A DNA stretch of 64,000 bases from Urophycis tenuis (Eukaryota; Chordata; Actinopteri; Gadiformes; Phycidae): assembly GCA_036785325.1 (NCBI GenBank), contig JAXIVH010000014.1:6017486-6081485 (forward strand), in the 5' to 3' direction. The notes below the pieces were generated by a model. It was given only the letters and a program-made list of their open reading frames with translations, made no database searches and had not been told where the DNA came from. Below are positions 56,851 to 64,000 of this stretch, piece after piece (the stretch's first letter is position 1; the number at the start of each line of letters is the position of its first letter). Made by a program: the position numbers and the translations under genes.

Positions 56851-57017
56851 ACCCCCACACACACACACACACACACATGCACGCACACATGCCCACACAC
56901 ACACACAGGCACGCACGCACGCACACACACACACACACACACATACACACACACACACACACACACATGCACGTACACACACACACACACACCCACACAC
57001 GCACGTACACACACAGC
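56851..57017 (+). repeat. (CA)n microsatellite with CGCA and TGCA variants
   Basis: About 165 bp of interrupted CA repeat. Confidence 0.95.
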
Positions 57018-58015
57018 TTGCTATGGGATTTCTCATTCATGCATGCAGTTCTGACTAGTTTCCACATTTTGGCACAGAGTCAGCATCAGCCTAAAATGCA
57101 CAAAACCGCACTTCAAAATCTTCTCTGAATGTTTTGTCTGTAGACCAAATTAACAATTTGGCAGCACATGCGACAATATTTCCCCCCTTTTTAATTAGAA
57201 TTCAACAACATCAAACCAGCAACAACAAAATAAAATTACACACACTTATATAAACACTTTCCGATACAAAGCAATTATTGCAGTACAACCACAAGCCTTC
57301 TGCTTCCATTTTGCACAAGGTTTGAAATGCAATAAATCAATATGCCTACTCTGCAATCGTAAACTTTGTGTCAAATCAGCACATCTCATCTGTAGTGCAG
57401 TCAGTCTTCTGTTCTCTCCTGTCTTATGAGCCTGGCACATAGAAGATGCTATCTGAAGAAAGATGCATTCATTGATTGATTAGCAGGAAGACGAGATCAA
57501 CATCATACATTCTTTACTTTCTTAGCCACAATCAATGCTAGTCAACGGGAGAAGTGTAGTGCTCATGGATTTGTTCCGAGGCTTTTTCAAAGGGGGATTT
57601 GCCAACTTTGCTCCACGGTATCTCCTTTCGTTGTGAGGAATTAAATTATTTTGTGGCTTCAGCGAGAGCCCCGTGAAAGGTTCGGAAATAAAATCCCAGA
57701 CAGATCCTAGGTACTAGTGCCGTCTCCTTATTTGAGAAAAAAAAAAAAAAAGTAGTTCAATGCATGAATTCAATCATGCTCCTTCTCAACTGGCAAAATG
57801 TAATGTTCCAGCCTATAACATTGTCCATATCTCTCCGTGAAGAGGGAAGACCATTCGATTGTGATGTGATGTGTCTTGTATCTATTCATGCTCTGCAGCT
57901 CTAGCCAAACACAAGCTGTAGTATTGGGATATTGGTCATATTTCCAAGTCTGCTTTGGCTCCAGTTTTGGGGAGGGGCCAATTCCAGTTGTCTGCTCTGA
58001 TGCCCTCGTCTGTAT
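57018..58015. other. AT-rich unique DNA, no gene recognised
   Basis: No coding signal. The part 57470-57715 is repeat-free, with AGGAATTAAATTATTTTGTG, and could be a non-coding element. Confidence 0.4.
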
Positions 58016-58091
<76 letters not shown>

Positions 58092-58092
58092 C
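58016..58092 (+). repeat. (CA)n(TA)n(GA)n compound microsatellite
   Basis: Short CA, then about 42 bp of TA, then about 26 bp of GA. Confidence 0.95.
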
Positions 58093-58094
58093 TC

Positions 58095-58960
58095 AGAGAA
58101 CCCACTGTCTCCGACCCCCATCGTCCCATTTCTCCCTCTCTCCCACACCATTATTATCTCCCTTCTCCTTCTCCCTCCCCCCTGCTCATCTCTCTGCGTC
58201 ACGCTCACCCTGTTCACTTCCAGGGCGCTTCCTTTCTTTTCATGTGTTTATCAGCTTCCAAGGAGCACTTGATCCTTCTCTCCCCACGCTCCCTCCCTCC
58301 CTCCCTCCCTCCCTCCCTCCTCCCCCTTCTCGTTGTCTCGCCGTTTGGCCCTCTCTGAGATATTTGCTCGCCCCTGCCGACACCACCACCTCCCACCCCC
58401 CCCCCCTCTCCTCCCCCCCCTCTCTCTCTCTCGCTCTCCTCCACTTGTTTCCTGTGTCTCTCTTTGCTGCCCTGGCCTGATAAGTCCATCAAAGAGATTG
58501 TTTTGGCCCCAACCGAGGAGCTATATACACCGGTCCCCCCCCCCGGTGCCCGGGCCCTCAGACCCCTCGGACGGCGTGACTGTAACCTTTATCTCCCCCC
58601 CCCCCCCTCTCCACTCCACCCCGACCCCCACCCCCTTCACTGCAACCCTCCCCCCCCCCCCCCTCCCACTCTCCCATATATTGTATACCCCGTACCTCGC
58701 CTGGCGACGAGTGACAGGTCGCCTCTGGGCTGGCGAGCACAGAAGGGACGGGCGGAGGAAGGGGGAGGAAGGGGAGGAAGGGGGGAGGAAGGGCCGTTTT
58801 TTCACTGTGAGGACAAAGAGGGTGGGTTTCGCCCTGGCCTCGTACAGGCGGGGGGGGGGGGGGGGGGGTACTAACTCACACCGATGCAGGGGGAAAAAAG
58901 AGAGTGTCTGCAGCGATTCGCCCTGCCAGCCTCTTTCTCCCCCAGGGGGGGCTTTTTAAA
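58095..58960. other. C-rich pyrimidine block with CCCT repeats and poly-C runs
   Basis: Contains (CCCT)n at 58289-58320, several poly-C runs between 58395 and 58670, a G-rich purine block at 58755-58795, and a poly-G run at 58851-58868. CCTGATAAGTCCATCAAAGA at 58476 is the only complex segment. The ORFs here are compositional artefacts. Confidence 0.6.
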
Positions 58961-58995
58961 AAACATAATTAAAGATTGAAATGACTCCCTACCCA

Positions 58996-58997
<2 letters not shown>

Positions 58998-59084
<87 letters not shown>

Positions 59085-59100
59085 ACTCTCTATCTCTCTC
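58998..59100 (+). repeat. (CT)n microsatellite
   Basis: About 100 bp of CT with a single TTTC interruption. Confidence 0.95.
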
Positions 59101-59104
59101 ACTT

Positions 59105-59340
59105 GTCCTCTTTTAATTTGGTGAGAGAGAGTTACCGCCATTCCAACTCCAGCACTGTTTTTACCTGCCTTAATGAGCTAATGTCCCGCTAACAAGCTGT
59201 AATTAAACTGTGATTGACACCGCTCCAGCGAGGGCCCGGGGGGTCCCCGACAGCAGTGGAGATTTGGCACATTTAGCGTTTTTGTTTTTCTTTCGTTTTA
59301 TGGCTACCTCGTTTTTATTTGAAGCCTCTGGCGTATTTCA
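59105..59340. promoter_or_regulatory. Candidate conserved non-coding element
   Basis: Repeat-free, with TGCCTTAATGAGCTAATGTC, AACAAGCTGTAATTAAACTG and TGATTGACACCGC, words rich in homeobox- and PBX/MEIS-like cores. No coding frame. Suggestive only. Confidence 0.3.
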
Positions 59341-59344
59341 TTAT

Positions 59345-61230
59345 TTCATAAATGTTTTTTTTTTTGTCTTTACCGACTGAATTCCCGCTTCTGCAACAAA
59401 AACCCACCGTGAATGGGATGTAGAAGGGATTACAAAGACATTGAAACAATGTTGTTTGATTGTACGCTGTGATGGCCCCCAAAAGAACGTATTTACTTTC
59501 TCGACTGGTTTAGACAAAGAGAACCGAGCCTTCGAGATGATTTCCTGGGGAAGTCGGACAGCGACGATCTCGATGGGAAAAAAACAAGCCTGTAACAAAC
59601 CTGTGTTGTGGCTTTGGCCACCAAGATACAACAACCAGCCTCCACGCTGCTCCTTCAGCGCACCATTTACATTGATGTATACATTTAGGGGCATTTAGCA
59701 GACGCTTTTGTCCAAAGCCACTCGATACAATGGATACATTTGTCAGAAGAAGGTGCAAGTCACCAGAACAAGTTTCAAGCACCGAGGTTGCCGTGGAGAT
59801 TCCCGATGGGAAGCGGCTCCTGGCGAAAATGTACACGCCGACGTAATGGCGTCCCCTGGTTTACACGGGGAGGGGGGGGGGGGGGGGGGCTCTGGTCACT
59901 GGAGCATGGCGGGGGTGTGTGGGGGGGGGGGGGCTCATGTGGAATACATTTGGTGGCGTGCTCCCCGAAAAAAAAAAAAAAAAACGGCTCCACTTCCTGT
60001 TTCAAAGGCTTTGTGTCTTCCTCGCACGGCTCGTTCGGGCGTGACTGTCGACCGAACGGGGCCGTCGGTGGATGTTTTCTCTGCCAGCGGTGATGTTGGT
60101 TTAACAAGTCACTGACAATCAGCAGCTGGTTGATTACCCCCTCTCTCTGGGGGGGGGGGGGGGGGGGGTCTTCTACGTCCAATGCTCGCTTCGCTCAGGA
60201 GCATAGCGACTTGTTCACTTTACTGTGAGCATTTTTATGAGCATAGTTACTTGTTCACTTTGGGTTGTGAGGATGACTTACATGGTAGGTCCCGTCTTAC
60301 TGCTGCTCTGAGGTAGGGGGACCAATGGTCATTATTTTGACATCTTTATGCAGTGATGTATTGCACTGGGTTGGACCTGGCGGTTTTGGCCCTGAATGGC
60401 TTTCGGGGGGGCCATCTGTTACGACACCCAGTGACACAGTGATTCTCCATTCATGTCACTGGTGGGACACTGAAAGTGCCGAAACACAATGAAATACAAA
60501 ACAGAAATAAAATACAAGGGGTTAAAAGAATGAACGTCGATGTGATTCCTGGAATGCCATTACTAGGTTATGTTATTATTACAATTATTTTTTTAGCATT
60601 ATTCTAATCATGACAAAGGTAGTTGTGTTGGTGGGTAGATAGCCAGCCAATCCATCCCTCCGTCCAGCCATTCCATTCGGGAAATGATTGGATGGTCTAA
60701 CTGTCTGTCATTCCATTCAGGACAAATTAGATGATTGGACAGCTGCGACATGACCGGATTTAGTTCAGTATTTTTGTCAGATCATTTGATTTATTGATCA
60801 CCGTCGAGATGTATGGAGAATTAAAAACAAAAATATGTAGGAATATAATGTCCCTTCTGCAATATGCCATTTAATCAAACGTTCCTTTAAGATCAGTAAA
60901 AACCTATTAAAGGTCCATGGCAGTTATGAAAGCTCTTGTGGAGTTGGCCTCATTTCTTGCCAACCAAAAATAATGCTATGTAATAACAAGATATCATATA
61001 TTTCTTGACGGTTGATATTGATAGATTTGGGTCTCTGTTATGAAAACCGTGACTCAATATAGGCACCGTTCACAAAACAAGTTGCACCTTATGATCATTT
61101 CAAGGACAAGAATATCCTGCGCGCGTAACACTCTTTTATCCTTCGCAATATTTATCAAGTGTGAAAAAAAAACACAAGCACTGCGAACAGCTCAATAACA
61201 TGAATCAAGTTGACATCCGCCAGATGAAAC
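59345..61230. other. No gene recognised; SINE tail fragment and poly-G runs
   Basis: A reversed SINE tail (GGGGCATTTAGCAGACGC then TTTTGTCCAAAGCCAC) lies at 59689-59722. Poly-G runs are at 59869-59889, 59920-59932 and 60150-60168. 60200-61230 is AT-rich with no feature seen. Confidence 0.5.
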
Positions 61231-61309
61231 ATTAATGGCTGAATGTGTTTGTGTGCGCGTGTATTCCCCATGCCTATGAGTGAGAGGTTTCCCTATGCCT
61301 CTCCGTTGT

Positions 61310-61660
61310 TCTGTGCGCGTGTGCGTGCACGTGTGCGTGTGCGTGTGCGTGTACATGTGTGTGTGTGTGTGTGTGTGTGTTGGCTTTACATCCTGTGTAT
61401 TAAACTTTCATGGTTGCTTGGCTTGAGCTAGATCTCTCTTGCGCTGCATGTGAATAAGTATTTATATATGCACATAAGAAAGTATATATGAGTGTGTGTG
61501 TGTGTGTGTGTGTTTTCTTGGTGCATTTGTGTGAAACTATGCAAGCCTGCCTGCACGTACCCCAGGGTGTGTGTGTGTGTGTACGTGCATGCGTGTGCGT
61601 GCGTGCATGTGTGTGCGTGTGTGTGTGTGTGTGCGTGTGCTGGCCATGTGCACACATGCA
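61310..61660 (+). repeat. (TG)n microsatellite cluster
   Basis: TG/GCGTG runs at 61313-61380, 61492-61513 and 61566-61638. Confidence 0.9.
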
Positions 61661-61732
61661 TGCATGTTATGAATATTTGATGGACGCTCAATATTCATGA
61701 GGGTAAAAAATGGGGAGATGCAGAGAGAGGGG

Positions 61733-61786
61733 AGGGGGGGGGGGGGGGTGAGGGAGCGAAAGACAGAGAGAGACAGAGCAAGAGAG

Positions 61787-61836
<50 letters not shown>
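61733..61836 (+). repeat. Poly-G run and (GA)n microsatellite
   Basis: About 15 G at 61734-61748, then AGAGAC variants and a pure (GA)n run to 61836. Confidence 0.9.
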
Positions 61837-61841
<5 letters not shown>

Positions 61842-62110
61842 CAGTGCAGTGAGGTGGAGGTATCAGGAGATATCAACATGGTCCTATATGACAACATGTT
61901 GTCACAACTGCAGTTGCCATAATCCTCAGGTGGCCTTTTGTGTTTCTCCAAATCCAGACTCACATAACCGCCTTTCATCACTGTCTTCTCTCTCTTGTTT
62001 TCTATTCCTACCAAATAACCACAGCATAGTTTTTTTTCTTTGTTTCAATGCATTCAAAACTCACTCATTTTATACATGTTCACGGAATTGACACAGATGG
62101 GTGTAAAGTT

Positions 62111-62269
62111 GGGGCGGCAGTAGCTCAGTGGATCAAGCAGGTCGTCCACTAACACTAGGGTTGGGGGTTCGATCCCCGTGATCCCCCTCCTCCAACTGTC
62201 CACATGCCAAACCCCCCCACAAATGTACTGATTGTAAGTCACTTTGGACAAATGCTAAATGTCCCCCTA
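62111..62269 (+). mobile_element. tRNA-derived SINE, family S, copy 5, with deletion in the head
   Basis: GGGGCGGCAGTAGCTCAG start, B box GGTTCGATCCCC, and the tail GTAAGTCACTTTGGACAAAT. About 15 bases of the head and part of the tail (AGCGTCT) are missing relative to copies 1 and 2, so it is an older copy. Confidence 0.8.
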
Positions 62270-62274
62270 AGCTG

Positions 62275-63058
62275 CGTCAACAGACACGTTGGTAAATATT
62301 AGCGAGGTGCAGAGCTCATTTTTGCCGGAAGACATCGGAGCAACCACAGCCTCAACAACAGGCAGTAATAAGCAACAGAAGAGTGGTGATAAAAGGTATC
62401 AGCCACAGAAGGGCAGTGATATAAGCTATAAGCCATAGACGAGTAATGATATGTAAGTCACCCGTTGCATGCTGTTAGCTCATCACTTAATGCCATCACC
62501 TTTAGTTATGATTCATCTCACTGATAACTTGTGATGTTTTCCCACCTGCGCATCACGGGTCAGGCTCAACAGACTCAAGGCGGAGCCTCGACTTGCTCGC
62601 ACGCACGCGTGCACACGCGTGTTGCAGAATACGTACGGCCTGCATGCGTGTGTGTATGTGTGTGTGTGTGTACACCAGCAGATGGACACTCAATGAAACA
62701 TGCGCGTTATTCTTACCCTTGAGCAAAATTGTCCCAGTTTGTCCTGGCAGTCAAAGAAAATGGACATTTAATTATAGAACAATCAGGGCTGTGAGCTTAA
62801 TGGGTCATTTATTGCTTTCAATTCCTCATCTCTCAGTCCTCCGGCTGTTTGCTCTGCCCTCCTCTTCCTCTGTCTGCTCCACTTTCTTCGCTCTTTTGGG
62901 CTCGTCCCTCATTTTCTTATCAGTGCTACTTTCTCTGCTCTTCTTCCTGGACTTCTATGGATCCCTTTATTTTACACTTCTGAGATGAATCATATGTCTT
63001 GAGCTTATCTCATTGCTTCTTATCCTCTCCTCCCTTCTCGGCCTCTCACACACACACA

Positions 63059-63097
<39 letters not shown>

Positions 63098-63880
63098 ATT
63101 CCCTCTTTCTCCCACACTCACTCTCTCTGTCTCACCCTCTCTCTCCCTGTGTCCTTATCTCTGCACGTCAGGCTGGATGTCGCAGTGTTTCTCAGTTTCC
63201 TCGGTATCTGAAATACTCCAATGCTGCTGTAAGCATGTGACTCACCGCTGCAAATGAAGCCGTAGTGATCATGGCGTACAGCATAACCTCAGTAGTGGTT
63301 TAGTTTCGGCATTAGGTTCGGGGTGGTCGGGGATAGTTTTGATGGGTGGACAGGGACAGGGCAAGTGGACAGGGACAGGTCAGCGATTGGGACGGGGTTA
63401 GGATGCGCGTCTTGGACAGGGTTAGGACACGAGGACACGAGTGCATGCGCATTGGAACGACTAGCAGAGTGAAATAACATCACAATGGGCCTCTTGAAAG
63501 TAGCATTTGGGCATTCTTGAATCTGAATCTGAATTAGCATAATGTACAACCCAAAAATACTATATCAGGAGGAGCTCAGCTCCACACATGCAAAAAGGGC
63601 CATTCACAGAAAAGGCACCCGGCCAAGAGAGAAAAACAAATGCGGAGCTTCAAGTCCACCTTCATAAAGGGACCCCATAATATTCAGCAGCGTCAGTCAT
63701 CGCATTAGAACACCCAGTAAGGCAAACGGTTTCCTGAACTCTTGATACTAATACTGCACTGTCAAGTTTAATAACATTAGAGTGGTTCGGAAGAGTAGGC
63801 AGGAAAGTTTGGGCAAGCGCACAAGGTCAGCGCCTGAAGGACTGTGGTTTGGTTTGGTTTAGTGTGCGGCCATAGACCAA
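62275..63880. other. No gene recognised; short CA and TG microsatellites
   Basis: (TG)n at 62648-62672 and (CA)n at 63050-63094. 62810-62960 is pyrimidine-rich. No coding signal. Confidence 0.5.
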
Positions 63881-63884
63881 CAAG

Positions 63885-63885
63885 C

Positions 63886-63918
<33 letters not shown>

Positions 63919-64000
63919 GCCGGGTCAGGGTCGGACAAATATTTAGAAATTATGCTCGGGTTCGGGTCGGGCTCGGTCACATCTGCACAATTAGAAATGT
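63885..64000 (-). repeat. (CA)n and the start of a CGGGCTCGG-rich repeat, cut by window edge
   Basis: (CA)n at 63887-63916 is followed by GGGTCGGGCTCGGTCACATC, matching in reverse the repeat at 5990-6310. The right part lies outside the window. Confidence 0.65.

Noticed and set aside
58333..58959. 208-codon Pro-rich ORF and overlapping antisense Gly-rich ORFs
   Set aside because: Low-complexity C-rich DNA; no domain, no splice or promoter context.

Overview
The window is vertebrate nuclear DNA, almost certainly from a teleost fish. It carries intron-rich vertebrate genes with GT/AG splice sites, a DIRS-type tyrosine-recombinase retrotransposon, tRNA-derived SINEs with a tail common in fish genomes, LINE 3' ends, small inverted-repeat transposons, and a very high density of CA, CT and poly-G tracts. 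No prokaryotic or viral genome features were seen.

Layout. 1-5465: a damaged antisense DIRS-like element (gag-like ORF, reverse transcriptase/RNase H with an in-frame stop, tyrosine recombinase running off the left edge). 5719-16539 (+): the last 14 coding exons of BLTP1 (KIAA1109/Tweek), about 884 C-terminal residues. 19698-29667 (+): a thyroid-peroxidase-type gene, 12 coding exons from signal peptide to sushi domain, with a TATA promoter at 19580. 33725-41012 (+): a complete calpain, 21 coding exons, 693 aa, most like vertebrate calpain-13/14, with a probable upstream non-coding exon near 32195-32243. 42762-43939 (-): a complete small secreted Ly6/three-finger protein, 102 aa, assembled from three coding exons. 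44.2-64.0 kb: no coding exon recognised; non-repetitive islands, some resembling conserved non-coding elements, alternate with long microsatellites.

All four gene models were built by hand from splice sites, and codon phase is consistent across every junction. The genes do not form one pathway: BLTP1 is a bridge-like lipid-transfer protein, thyroid peroxidase iodinates and couples thyroglobulin tyrosines, calpain is a cytosolic cysteine protease, and the Ly6 protein is probably an extracellular ligand or modulator.

Most interesting points: the peroxidase model meets a stop codon and a polyadenylation signal just after the sushi domain, with no EGF or membrane exon found; the Ly6 protein lacks exactly one of the five usual disulfide pairs; the calpain has its catalytic triad but degenerate calcium loops; a perfect palindrome places two inverted E2F-type sites upstream of the peroxidase gene; and two transposons are delimited to the base by target-site duplications. 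No wholly new multi-gene system was found.
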